This document shows positions 9,807 to 18,246 of a stretch of DNA of 64,000 bases, one piece after another. Position 1 is the first letter of the stretch; every line of letters starts with the position of its first letter. The notes under the pieces were generated by a model that was not told the origin of the DNA, did not search any database, and saw nothing but the letters and a program-made list of their open reading frames with translations. The DNA lies in assembly GCA_947259295.1 (NCBI GenBank), contig CAMYMG010000013.1:62001-126000 (forward strand). Reading direction: 5' to 3'. The position numbers were made by a program, and so were the translations under genes. Source of the stretch: an uncultured Rhizobiaceae bacterium (GTDB taxonomy: Bacteria > Pseudomonadota > Alphaproteobacteria > Rhizobiales > Rhizobiaceae).

Positions 9807-10623
9807 GCGTCTCTCTGAGTTAGTCAGGTCAACATTTTTCGGCGGTGTCCTAGCAGCCGCGTTCGCTGGCACGGCCGGCAACGCGCTGGCGTTCGACGAG
9901 AAGATGTTCGACGAGAGCGGCGAGGTCAGGGCCGAGTCCAATCCCTGGGCCGTGTTCCAGTTCGGCTATTCGGCCTACAAGAGCGGCCACAAGGACCAGG
10001 CGGCCGAGGCCTATCGATACGCAGCGGAAAATGGCCAGATCGGCGCGACGTGGAAGCTGGCGCGCATGTACGCTGCCGGCGACGGGGTTGCGCGCAACGA
10101 TTTCGAGGCCTTCAAATTCTTTTCCGAGATTGCCGAGCAGGATGTCGAGCCGGGAAGTCCCGAGGAAAGCTACGTCTCCGACGCGCTGGTCGCACTCGGC
10201 GGCTATCTGAAGTCCGGCATCCCGGGAAGCCCGGTCGAGGCCAACGCGGTCGCGGCGCAGGAATATTACATGCGGGCCGCCGCCAATTACCGCAACCCCA
10301 ACGCCCAGTTCGAGATGGGCAACATGTTCCTGAAGGGCGAGGGCGGCGTGAAGGCCAGTGTCCGCCAGGCCGGCCGCTGGTTCCAGCTGGCCGCCGAAAA
10401 GGGCCACGCCGGCGCACAGGCGACACTCGGCAACCTGCTGTTTCAGAGTGGCAAGGTGGTGCGCGGGCTGGCCATGATGACGGCTGCCCTCGAGCATGCG
10501 GCGCCCGCCGACCGCACGTGGATACGCAACATGCAGGAAGAGGCATTCTCGCTGGCTGCCGAAGCCGATCGCCGCACGGCGATATCGCTGGCGCAGGATT
10601 TTCTGGTCAAGGGCACCCAGTAG
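9805..10623 (+). CDS. exoR: ExoR, periplasmic Sel1-repeat regulator of exopolysaccharide synthesis
   Basis: A 272-residue exported protein. A signal peptide ends near NALA (residue about 29). The mature part begins with the ExoR-specific block ESNPWAVFQFGYSAYKSG and continues with Sel1-like repeats (AAENGQIGATWKLARMYAAGDGV; AQFEMGNMFLKGEGGV; AAEKGHAGAQATLGNL). In Sinorhizobium meliloti ExoR binds the sensor kinase ExoS in the periplasm and holds the ExoS/ChvI two-component system off; loss raises succinoglycan production and blocks motility. Length and repeat layout match that protein. ExoS/ChvI genes are not in this window. A DUF815 ATPase gene converges on it. Confidence 0.92.
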   Translation: MRLSELVRSTFFGGVLAAAFAGTAGNALAFDEKMFDESGEVRAESNPWAVFQFGYSAYKSGHKDQAAEAYRYAAENGQIGATWKLARMYAAGDGVARNDFEAFKFFSEIAEQDVEPGSPEESYVSDALVALGGYLKSGIPGSPVEANAVAAQEYYMRAAANYRNPNAQFEMGNMFLKGEGGVKASVRQAGRWFQLAAEKGHAGAQATLGNLLFQSGKVVRGLAMMTAALEHAAPADRTWIRNMQEEAFSLAAEADRRTAISLAQDFLVKGTQ

Positions 10624-10658
10624 CGCGCCGGATCACCTGCGCGGCTGCTGATCACCGT

Positions 10659-11537
10659 CTACTGCCGAAGCGTCTTGCCCAGCCGACCCGCCAGATCCTG
10701 CGTGAACTGCCAGGCGACTCGCCCCGAACGGCTGCCGCGGGTCGTCGCCCACTCCAGCGCTTCAGCGCGAAGCTGTTCCGGCTCGATATCCAGTCCGTGA
10801 TAGGCGACATAGCCGTCGATCATCGCAAGATAGTCGTCCTGCGAGCATTTGTGGAAACCGAGCCACAGCCCGAAGCGGTCGGAAAGTGATACTTTTTCCT
10901 CGACGGCTTCCGACGGGTTGATCGCCGTGGAGCGTTCATTGTCGATCATGTCGCGCGGCAGCAGGTGCCGCCGGTTCGAGGTGGCGTAGAAGATCACATT
11001 GTCGGGCCGGCCCTCGACGCCGCCTTCGAGTGCCGCCTTCAGCGACTTGTACGAAGTGTCGTCATTGTCGAAGGAAAGATCGTCGCAAAACAGGATGAAG
11101 CGGTAGGGCGCTGACTTGAGAACGCTCATCAGCCTGGGCAGCGTGTCGATGTCCTCCCGGTGGATCTCGACCAGCTTCAGCGCGTGATCGCTGCCGTCCT
11201 GGCGGGCGCTGATGCCGGCGTGGACGGCCTTGACCAGCGAGGACTTGCCCATGCCCCGCGCACCCCACAACAGCACATTGTTGGCCGGCAGGCCCGCGGC
11301 GAAGCGCTCGGTATTGTCGACCAGTATGTCGCGGACCCGGTCGACGCCCTTGATGAGGCCGAGATCGACACGGTTCACGCGATGTACAGGTTCCAGCGAA
11401 GCGGTCTCAGCGGACCAGACGAAGCAGTCCGCGCTGCCGAGGTCCGATGGGGCAGGCTGCGGCGGCGCAAGGCGGCTTACTGCGTCGATCAGCCGGTCGA
11501 GCTTTTCGACAATCGTTTCGCGGGTCTTGTCGGTCAT
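10659..11537 (-). CDS. DUF815-family ATP-binding protein
   Basis: A 292-residue AAA-like ATPase. A short helical N-terminus (residues 1-40) precedes a nucleotide-binding core with Walker A GARGMGKSS at residues 92-100 and a Walker B-like hydrophobic strand FILFCDDLSF. Later motifs NVIFYATSNRRHLLPRDM and LSDRFGLWLGF fit sensor-1 and the arginine-finger area. The family is widespread and its substrate is unknown. The frame is open to 11717, but MTDKTRE at 11537 is the expected start. It lies divergent to yajC with about 170 bp between. Confidence 0.88.
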   Translation of the reverse strand: MTDKTRETIVEKLDRLIDAVSRLAPPQPAPSDLGSADCFVWSAETASLEPVHRVNRVDLGLIKGVDRVRDILVDNTERFAAGLPANNVLLWGARGMGKSSLVKAVHAGISARQDGSDHALKLVEIHREDIDTLPRLMSVLKSAPYRFILFCDDLSFDNDDTSYKSLKAALEGGVEGRPDNVIFYATSNRRHLLPRDMIDNERSTAINPSEAVEEKVSLSDRFGLWLGFHKCSQDDYLAMIDGYVAYHGLDIEPEQLRAEALEWATTRGSRSGRVAWQFTQDLAGRLGKTLRQ

Positions 11538-11704
11538 TTCTGAGGTTCTTCCTGAAAAGCGGCGGCCGTGACGCTCTAACACGGTCAAACAGGCCCGAAA
11601 AGCCGCTGAATAGAACGGATACGCGGTTGCAAAGGCAGGTTTACCGACTATATTCCGGCGACTTTCAAGGGCCGGATTCCGGCCCCGCTTATTAGGAGCT
11701 TTCA

Positions 11705-12040
11705 ATGTTTGTGACACCCGCTTACGCGCAGGGCATGGGTGCGAGCCCGGACATGTTCATCAGTATTCTGCCGTTTGTCCTGATCTTCGTGATCATGTAT
11801 TTTCTGATCATCCGGCCGCAGCGTACGCAGTTGAAGAAGCGCGGCGAGATGCTGGCGGCGATCCGCCGCGGCGACACGGTCGTCACCGGCGGCGGTCTGG
11901 TGGGCAAGGTCACGAAAGCTACCGATGGCGAGCTTGAAATCGACCTTGGCGGCGGCACGAAAGTGACTGCGCTGCGCGCGACCATCGCCGACGTCCGGGT
12001 CAAGGGCGAGCCTGTGGCCAACCAGAACGCCAAGAAATAG
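11705..12040 (+). CDS. yajC: preprotein translocase subunit YajC
   Basis: A 111-residue inner-membrane protein with one transmembrane helix (about residues 18-37, ISILPFVLIFVIMYFLIIRP), followed by the conserved RPQRTQLKKRGEM basic segment and a small cytoplasmic beta domain with the GDTVVTGGGLVGKV motif. YajC associates with SecDF and YidC in the holotranslocon. An AGGAGC sequence precedes the ATG at a suitable distance. secDF follows after 75 bp, so the two are probably one operon. Confidence 0.95.
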   Translation: MFVTPAYAQGMGASPDMFISILPFVLIFVIMYFLIIRPQRTQLKKRGEMLAAIRRGDTVVTGGGLVGKVTKATDGELEIDLGGGTKVTALRATIADVRVKGEPVANQNAKK

Positions 12041-12115
12041 CCGCAGTCGCGGCGGACCTGGCGTGATCATCGAGGCGGAGAGGCACTTGCGCTTCGCCTG
12101 AACGGAAGACCGACA

Positions 12116-14671
12116 ATGCTCTATTTCTCACGCTGGAAGACGATCTCGATCTGGGCAATCGTTCTGCTCGGTCTGCTGTTCGCAAGTCCCAACCTGTTCC
12201 CCCAGTCGGTTCTCTCCGGCTTTCCCGACTGGCTGCCGAAGAAGCAGATGACCCTCGGTCTCGACCTGCAGGGTGGATCGCACATCCTGCTGCAGATCGA
12301 GCGTCAGGACCTCGTCGACGAGCGGCTGGAAACGACCCGCGATGACATCCGCACCCTGCTGCGCGATGCCAGGATTGGCTACACAGGCCTGACCGGGTCG
12401 GGACAGACGGTGCAAGTGAGAATCCGTGACGCCGGAGACCTTGCCCCGGCCAAGGAAGCGCTGTCGTCGCTTCTCGATCCCGTCGCCACGGGCGTCTTCG
12501 GTTCAGGCACCATCACCGAACTGACACTGTCTGAGCCCGAGCCGAACCTGCTGCGCTATACGCTGACGCCCGAAGGCATCGACTATCGGCTTTCGGCCGC
12601 GCTCACCCAGTCGATCGAGGTCGTCGGCCGGCGCGTCAACGAACTCGGCACCACGGAGCCGATCATCCAGCGCCAGGGTGCGGATCGCATCTTGGTGCAG
12701 GTGCCTGGCCTGCAGGATCCGCAGCGGCTGAAGGATATCCTCGGCCAGACCGCCAAGCTCACCTTCCAGATGGTCGACCAGACCGTTCCGGTCCAGGAGG
12801 CCATCGAGGGCCGTCCGCCGGCCGGCTCGACGATCATGTATTCGACCGACGATCCGCCGGTGCCCTATCTGATCGAGAACCGCGTCATCGTTTCCGGCGA
12901 AAATCTCGTCGACGCGCAGGCGTCGTTTGATCAGCGCACCAGCGAGCCGGTCGTGTCGTTCCGCTTCGATTCCAAGGGCGCCCAGCGCTTCGGACAGGCA
13001 ACACAGCAGAATGTCGGCAAGCTGTTCGCCATCATCCTCGACGACCAGGTTATTTCCGCGCCCCAGATCCGCGAACCCATTCTCGGCGGAACCGGCCAGA
13101 TTTCCGGCAGCTTCACGGTCCAGGGCGCCAACGACCTCGCCGTCCTGCTGCGCGCCGGCGCGCTGCCGGCCAACCTGACGATCGTCGAAGAACGCACTGT
13201 CGGCCCGAGCCTTGGCGCGGATTCCATCTCGGCCGGCAAGGTTGCCGGCGTAATCGGCGCATTGCTGACTCTGGTCTTCATGATGCTTGCCTATGGCTGG
13301 CTCGGCGTCATCGCCAATGTCGCCCTGATCGCCAACGTCGCCATGATCGTCGCGCTTCTCTCGCTGCTCGGCGCCACGCTTACGCTGCCGGGCATCGCCG
13401 GTATCGTGCTGACCATCGGCATGGCAGTCGATTCCAACGTGCTGATCTACGAGCGAATACGCGAGGAGCGCCGCAACGGCCGCTCCGTCATCCAGGCCAT
13501 CGACACGGGCTTCGCCAAGGCGCTGGCAACGATCCTCGATGCCAACCTAACGACGCTGATCGCGGCAGCGGTGCTGTTCTATCTCGGCACCGGCCCGGTC
13601 AAGGGTTTTGCCGTGACGCTGGCCATCGGCATCATCACGACGATGTTCACCGCCTTCACCTTCACGCGTTGGCTGATCGCCGAATGGGTCCGCCGCAGCA
13701 AGCCCAAGGAATTGCCCTGGGCGCCGGTGCGGCTCATCCCGCCGAACACCAAGATTCCCTTCATGGGTATCAGGCGCTACACCTTCGCGCTGTCCGGCGC
13801 GCTGTCGATCCTGTCGGTCGTGTTGTTCATGACGGTCAACATGAACTACGGCGTCGACTTCAAGGGCGGCTCGCTCATCGAGGTGCAGGCCAAGACGGGG
13901 ACCGCGGATCTCTCCGATATCCGGGCGAGGCTCTCGGGTCTCAACATCGGCGACGTGCAGGTCCAGCAGTTCGGCCAGACCAGCGACGTGCTGATCCGCG
14001 TCGGCAGCCAGGAAAGCGGCGACAATGCCGAGCAGACCGTGGTCACCAAGGTGCGCGGCGAGCTCGAGAATGACTACGAGTTCCGCCGCGTCGAGACGGT
14101 CGGCCCGACGGTTTCGAGCGAGCTTGCCAGACAGGGCACGATCGGCGTCATCGTCGCCCTCGGCCTCGTGCTCATCTATGTCTGGTTCCGCTTCGAATGG
14201 CAGTTTGCCATCGGCGCGATCATCGCGACGATCCACGATATCGTCATGACGGTGGGCTTCTTCGTCATCAGCGGCATCGAGTTCAACCAGTCGTCGATCG
14301 CCGCCATTCTGACGATCGTCGGGTATTCGCTCAACGACACGGTGGTCGTCTACGACAGAATCCGCGAGGATCTCCGACGATTCAAGAAGATGCCGCTGCC
14401 CGAACTGCTGAACAATGCCGTCAACACGACGCTGTCGCGCACGACGATGACGTCGATGACGACAATCCTTGCGCTGCTGGCGCTGTTCCTCTTCGGCGGC
14501 GAGGTCATCCGGTCGTTCACGGCAGCCATGCTGTTCGGCGTGGTGTTCGGCACCTATTCGTCGATCTTCATCGCCGCGCCGCTGCTGATCCTGTTCAAGC
14601 TTCGTCCGGGGCCCGCATCGCCTTCGAGCGAGGAAACGCCGCCGACCGTGGAGAAGGCGGTCACAACCTGA
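12116..14671 (+). CDS. secDF: protein translocase subunit SecDF (fused SecD and SecF)
   Basis: An 851-residue fusion of SecD (about residues 1-530) and SecF (about 540-835), which drives late steps of protein export using the proton gradient. The SecD half has an N-terminal helix, the LGLDLQGGSH motif, the periplasmic P1 domain and a membrane domain with GMAVDSNVLIYERIREE. The SecF half has MNYGVDFKGGSLIEV and GYSLNDTVVVYDRIRE, equivalent to the proton-relay region. About twelve membrane segments are visible. Fusion of both halves is common in alphaproteobacteria. The gene is flanked by yajC and the Mth938-like gene. Confidence 0.96.
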   Translation: MLYFSRWKTISIWAIVLLGLLFASPNLFPQSVLSGFPDWLPKKQMTLGLDLQGGSHILLQIERQDLVDERLETTRDDIRTLLRDARIGYTGLTGSGQTVQVRIRDAGDLAPAKEALSSLLDPVATGVFGSGTITELTLSEPEPNLLRYTLTPEGIDYRLSAALTQSIEVVGRRVNELGTTEPIIQRQGADRILVQVPGLQDPQRLKDILGQTAKLTFQMVDQTVPVQEAIEGRPPAGSTIMYSTDDPPVPYLIENRVIVSGENLVDAQASFDQRTSEPVVSFRFDSKGAQRFGQATQQNVGKLFAIILDDQVISAPQIREPILGGTGQISGSFTVQGANDLAVLLRAGALPANLTIVEERTVGPSLGADSISAGKVAGVIGALLTLVFMMLAYGWLGVIANVALIANVAMIVALLSLLGATLTLPGIAGIVLTIGMAVDSNVLIYERIREERRNGRSVIQAIDTGFAKALATILDANLTTLIAAAVLFYLGTGPVKGFAVTLAIGIITTMFTAFTFTRWLIAEWVRRSKPKELPWAPVRLIPPNTKIPFMGIRRYTFALSGALSILSVVLFMTVNMNYGVDFKGGSLIEVQAKTGTADLSDIRARLSGLNIGDVQVQQFGQTSDVLIRVGSQESGDNAEQTVVTKVRGELENDYEFRRVETVGPTVSSELARQGTIGVIVALGLVLIYVWFRFEWQFAIGAIIATIHDIVMTVGFFVISGIEFNQSSIAAILTIVGYSLNDTVVVYDRIREDLRRFKKMPLPELLNNAVNTTLSRTTMTSMTTILALLALFLFGGEVIRSFTAAMLFGVVFGTYSSIFIAAPLLILFKLRPGPASPSSEETPPTVEKAVTT

Positions 14672-14681
14672 CGGACGGACA

Positions 14682-15071
14682 ATGGCAGGCGGTATAATTG
14701 TCCGGGAAGCCCATTTTCCCGGACGCGCTCCGGTGGACGCATATGGCAATGGCGGCTTTCGCTTCGCCGACATGTCGCATCGCGGCTCGATCCTCTGCTT
14801 GCCGTCGGGCGTTCATGGCTGGCAGCCGGGCGATCCCGCGCGGCTGACTGCCGAGGATTTCAGCCAGGTCATGGACGAGGCGGAGGCCATCCAGATTCTG
14901 CTGGTCGGCGTCGGGAGGGATCCGAAGGTGCTGCCGGCCGATATTCGCCAGATGTTCCGCAACGCGCAGATTTCCGTCGACCCGATGTCGACCGGGGCCG
15001 CTGTGCGAACCTACAACGTGCTGCTGGCGGAGGATCGGGCGGTTGCGGCGGCCCTGATCGCCGTTGACTGA
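14682..15071 (+). CDS. Mth938-like domain protein (DUF498, NDUFAF3 type)
   Basis: A 129-residue protein of the Mth938/DUF498 fold. It shows a beta-rich N-terminus, the block GSILCLPSGVHGW near residue 35, ILLVGVGRDP near residue 70, and the conserved STGAAVRTYNVLLAEDR near the C-terminus. The eukaryotic relative NDUFAF3 is a mitochondrial complex I assembly factor; a matching role here is inference. It starts 10 bp after secDF and ends 3 bp before the squalene/phytoene synthase-like gene, so all are probably cotranscribed. Confidence 0.87.
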   Translation: MAGGIIVREAHFPGRAPVDAYGNGGFRFADMSHRGSILCLPSGVHGWQPGDPARLTAEDFSQVMDEAEAIQILLVGVGRDPKVLPADIRQMFRNAQISVDPMSTGAAVRTYNVLLAEDRAVAAALIAVD

Positions 15072-15074
15072 GGA

Positions 15075-15908
15075 ATGGACGCCTCAGCCGTCGCCACACT
15101 TCGCAGCGCCGATGCCGACCGCTATCTTGCGACGCTCTACGCGCCCGAGCAGAAGCGCGGCGCCCTCCAGGCCCTGTTTGCCTTCAACGCCGAAATCGCC
15201 GGCATCCGGGACCGCATAACCCAGCCGCTCACCGGGGAAATGCGGCTGCAGTGGTGGCGGGACCTGATCGATAGGGCGAATCCCGAGGCGGCATCCGGTC
15301 ATCCGACCGCAAGACCGCTGCTCGAGGCGATCGATCGCTACGCCCTGCCGAAATCAGCGTTCCACAACTACCTCGATGCGCGGGTCTTCGATCTCTACGA
15401 CGATCCGATGCCGACCAGAGGCGATCTGGAAGGCTATTGCGGCGAGACCGCGTCGGCGCTCATCCAGCTTGCGTCCATCATTCTCGATGCGGAAGCCGCA
15501 TCAAGCAACGCGGAGCTCGCGGGCAGGGCGGGTTGCGCGCAGGCCATCACCGGTCTCATCCGCCTGCTGCCGCTGCACCGCGCGCGCGGCCAGTGCTATG
15601 TTCCGAAAGACATATTGTCCGCGGTCGGAAGCTCGCCGGAGGAGTTTCTTCGCGCAGACGATGCGTCTGCTGCCAAGGCCGTTACGGCGATGCGGGCGCT
15701 GGCTCTGGAGCATCTGGCTGCCTTCGAGGTCGGCGCGCCGACGCTGCCCCAATCGTTGCGACCGGCCTTTCTGCCGCTTGCATTGACGAGAGCCTATCTG
15801 GGCCGGACCGAGGGCCGCGAGGCCATCGTGCTCGGGCAGGGCGCCGATGTCGCCGCATGGCGCAAGCACTGGCTGATGTTGCGACGCGCGATGCGCGGAT
15901 GGGCCTGA
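15075..15908 (+). CDS. squalene/phytoene synthase family protein (NDUFAF6-like)
   Basis: A 277-residue all-helical protein of the trans-isoprenyl diphosphate synthase fold. It has YLATLYAPEQKR and LQALFAFNAEIAGIRDRITQP near the N-terminus, MRLQWWRDLID near residue 55, and GYCGETASALIQL near residue 120. The Asp-rich DXXXD metal sites of true squalene or phytoene synthases are not clear: the first is replaced around FNAEI and the second is weak. That fits the NDUFAF6/complex I assembly branch better than carotenoid biosynthesis. Its stop codon directly abuts the stop of convergent trmFO. Confidence 0.85.
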   Translation: MDASAVATLRSADADRYLATLYAPEQKRGALQALFAFNAEIAGIRDRITQPLTGEMRLQWWRDLIDRANPEAASGHPTARPLLEAIDRYALPKSAFHNYLDARVFDLYDDPMPTRGDLEGYCGETASALIQLASIILDAEAASSNAELAGRAGCAQAITGLIRLLPLHRARGQCYVPKDILSAVGSSPEEFLRADDASAAKAVTAMRALALEHLAAFEVGAPTLPQSLRPAFLPLALTRAYLGRTEGREAIVLGQGADVAAWRKHWLMLRRAMRGWA

Positions 15909-17321
15909 CTACTCGGCTGCCTGTGTCGCTTCTTCCAGTCCAAGCCACCGGCGGCAGTCGGCCAGCGCGCGCGAGGTGACGGCGTGACGCTTGGCGACGG
16001 TCTTGTCCTTGCCGCGCAGCCGCTTGCCCTCCGGGCCCTGCTGCGCCTCGACGGGCGGGAACAGGCCGAAATTGACGTTCATCGGCTGGAAGGAACGCTT
16101 GCCGGGTTCATCATCCGAAACGATGTGCCCGCCCGTGATGTGATTGAGCAGCGCGCCGAAAGCCGTGGTAACCGGTGGCAAAGCAGGCGCCAGGCCGAGC
16201 CGCTCGGCGGCAGCGAACCGTCCGGCGAGCAGCCCGATGGCCGCACTCTCGACATAGCCCTCGCAGCCGGTGATCTGGCCCGCGAAGCGCAGTCCGGGGC
16301 GCGTCTTCAGCTGCAGCGAAGGGTCCAGCAGGGTCGGCGAATTGATGTAGGTGTTGCGGTGCAGCCCGCCGAGGCGTGCGAACTCGGCGTTCTCGAGACC
16401 GGGGATCATGCGGAAGATGCGCACCTGCTCGGCGTGCTTCAGCTTGGTCTGGAAACCGACCATGTTGTAGAGCGTGCCTAGCGCGTTGTCCTGGCGCAGC
16501 TGCACCACGGCATAGGCCTTGACCGACGGGTTATGCGCATTGGTCAGCCCCATCGGCTTCATCGGACCATGGCGCGCCGTTTCCGGTCCACGCTCGGCCA
16601 TGATCTCGATCGGCAGGCAGCCGTCGAAATAGGGTGTGCCCTCCCACTGCTTGAATTCCGTCTTCTGGCCCGAAATCAAGGCGGCGATGAAGGCCTCGTA
16701 CTGGGCCTTGTCCATCGGGCAGTTGATGTAGTCCTTCCCCGTGCCGCCGGGGCCGACCTTGTCGTAGCGCGACTGGAACCAGCAGACGTCCATGTCGATG
16801 GAATCGAAGTGGATGATCGGCGCGATGGCATCGAAGAATGCCAGCGCATCGGCGCCCGTCGTCGCGGCAATGGCTTCGGCGAGCGAAGGTGCGGTCAGCG
16901 GCCCGGTGGCGACGATCGCCTCATCCCACTCGGCGGGCGGCAGACCGGTCACCTCCTCGCGGACGATGTCGATCAACGGATGGGCTTCGAGCCGCTCGGT
17001 GACAGCGGCGGAGAAGCCGTCGCGGTCGACCGCCAGCGCACCGCCGGCGGGCACCTGGTTGGCGTCGCCGGAGGCCATGACCAACGATCCTGCAAGCCGC
17101 ATTTCCGCATGCAGCAGTCCGACGGCATTGTTCTGCGCGTCGTCGGAGCGGAAGGAATTCGAGCAGACCAGTTCGGCCAGGCCTTCGGTCTTGTGCGCAT
17201 CGGTGCCGCGCACGGGGCGCATTTCGTGCAGGATAACCGGCACGCCGGCCTGCGCCGCCTGCCATGCGGCTTCGGATCCGGCGAGACCGCCGCCGATGAT
17301 GTGGATGGGTTTCAGCGTCAT
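15909..17321 (-). CDS. trmFO: methylenetetrahydrofolate-tRNA-(uracil-5-)-methyltransferase TrmFO
   Basis: A 470-residue FAD- and folate-dependent enzyme that makes 5-methyluridine at position 54 in the T loop of tRNAs. The N-terminal Rossmann motif [19 protein letters not shown] binds FAD. Family segments [19 protein letters not shown] and the C-terminal [13 protein letters not shown] are all present. Length is normal. It is transcribed toward the phytoene synthase-like gene with no bases between the two stop codons. Confidence 0.96.
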   Translation of the reverse strand: MTLKPIHIIGGGLAGSEAAWQAAQAGVPVILHEMRPVRGTDAHKTEGLAELVCSNSFRSDDAQNNAVGLLHAEMRLAGSLVMASGDANQVPAGGALAVDRDGFSAAVTERLEAHPLIDIVREEVTGLPPAEWDEAIVATGPLTAPSLAEAIAATTGADALAFFDAIAPIIHFDSIDMDVCWFQSRYDKVGPGGTGKDYINCPMDKAQYEAFIAALISGQKTEFKQWEGTPYFDGCLPIEIMAERGPETARHGPMKPMGLTNAHNPSVKAYAVVQLRQDNALGTLYNMVGFQTKLKHAEQVRIFRMIPGLENAEFARLGGLHRNTYINSPTLLDPSLQLKTRPGLRFAGQITGCEGYVESAAIGLLAGRFAAAERLGLAPALPPVTTAFGALLNHITGGHIVSDDEPGKRSFQPMNVNFGLFPPVEAQQGPEGKRLRGKDKTVAKRHAVTSRALADCRRWLGLEEATQAAE

Positions 17322-17432
17322 GGTTGCCGCAATAATCCCTCAAAGGGGCGATTGCAACGATGGTCGTCGGATGCTGTGGGCTTGGCGAGCGGCAGGGTTG
17401 CCGCCATGCGTTCAGGCGCAATAGGATTGCGG

Positions 17433-18050
17433 ATGAAATCCAGTCTACAGGTCCTTTCCGCTGCGCTTCTGCTCGCCGTCGCCGGCTGCACGTCGGCTTC
17501 TGAGACGAGCAAGCCTGAACTTCTCGGCTATGCGGCGCCGGAGAGGTTGTCGATCTGCCATGGCTATGGATGCACCTACCGCAGCAATCTCGATCTCGGT
17601 GCCAAGGATGGAGCGCGATTCAGGGCAATAATGGCGCGCGGCAAAGCCAGTCCCGCCGCCGAGCGGGCCGCCATCTCCAAGGCTGTACGGTATTTTGAGG
17701 ATAGGACCTTTCAGGTGACGGGCGTACGCGACCTGCCGAGGGCCAAGCTCGGAGCGTCGCGCATCAGAGGGCAGATGGACTGCGTCGACGAGGCAACCAA
17801 CACGCGCGCCCTCCTGATCTACCTGTCGAAGCGCGGCATGCTGAGGCACCACAAGGTCGAGAGGAACGCGTCGCGCGGTCATTTTATCGACGGGCGCTAC
17901 CCGCACTTTACCGCGGTGATCCGCGATCCCAAGGGCGTTACCTGGGCAGTCGACTCCTGGTACGCCCCGATGGGCGGTGCGCCCGACATCATCCCGATGA
18001 GCGAATGGAAGCCGCGCGGCTACCTCTCGAGCGGTGCGCTCGATTCCTGA
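17433..18050 (+). CDS. lipoprotein with transglutaminase-like Cys-His-Asp layout
   Basis: A 205-residue predicted lipoprotein. The signal peptide ends in the lipobox VAGC, putting Cys near residue 19 of the chosen ATG; another in-frame ATG at 17406 would add nine residues. The mature domain has GQMDCVDEATNTRALL (candidate catalytic Cys), then RYPHFTAVI (His) and WAVDSWYAP (Asp and Trp), the order and spacing expected of bacterial transglutaminase-like cysteine peptidases. I infer that fold; activity is untested and I know no named family member. It converges on the DUF1127/hairpin RNA unit. Confidence 0.75.
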   Translation: MKSSLQVLSAALLLAVAGCTSASETSKPELLGYAAPERLSICHGYGCTYRSNLDLGAKDGARFRAIMARGKASPAAERAAISKAVRYFEDRTFQVTGVRDLPRAKLGASRIRGQMDCVDEATNTRALLIYLSKRGMLRHHKVERNASRGHFIDGRYPHFTAVIRDPKGVTWAVDSWYAPMGGAPDIIPMSEWKPRGYLSSGALDS

Positions 18051-18077
18051 ACTGTTCCATTGCGTGGGAGGAGGGGG

Positions 18078-18119
18078 CTAAAAAACAACACCCGCCGCGG
18101 GAGGAGGTGCGGCGGGTGT
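18078..18119 (-). terminator. intrinsic terminator formed by the last CCUCCUCCC hairpin
   Basis: The perfect 11-bp G/C-rich stem (18088-18098 with 18109-18119) is followed on the minus strand by TGTTTTTTAG (18087-18078). This is a canonical intrinsic terminator whose loop is at the same time the regulatory CCUCCUCCC motif. Confidence 0.85.
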
Positions 18120-18196
18120 CGTTTTTGGGGCCAGCAATCGGGAGGAGGTGACTGCCGACCGTATCCGTCAGTTCCCGGGAGGAGGTGGGTTCTGAC
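18088..18196 (-). ncRNA. CcsR/cuckoo-type small RNA, unit 2
   Basis: Second copy of the three-hairpin unit, 159 nt downstream of unit 1 on the minus strand. Hairpins: arms 18187-18196/18167-18176 (10 positions with a two-base internal mismatch), 18150-18160/18129-18139 (11 pairs including three G-U wobbles) and 18109-18119/18088-18098 (11 perfect G/C-rich pairs). Linkers GGATAC and CCAAAAACG match those of unit 1 in place and length. Loops again read ACCUCCUCCC. The sequences of the arms have diverged from unit 1 while pairing is mostly kept, which indicates selection on structure. Confidence 0.85.
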
Positions 18197-18246
18197 GAAA
18201 TTCCTTTTGCCAATTGAAAAGGGGCAAATCCTTTGGGTGGGTAACA

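Noticed and set aside
9417-9818. Plus-strand open frame of 133 codons ahead of exoR
   Set aside because: No ribosome binding site and weak protein-like composition; the minus frame over the same bases is more convincing.
15075-15908. Carotenoid or hopanoid phytoene/squalene synthase
   Set aside because: Asp-rich metal motifs are not clear and no other isoprenoid genes are nearby; the complex I assembly-type branch fits better.
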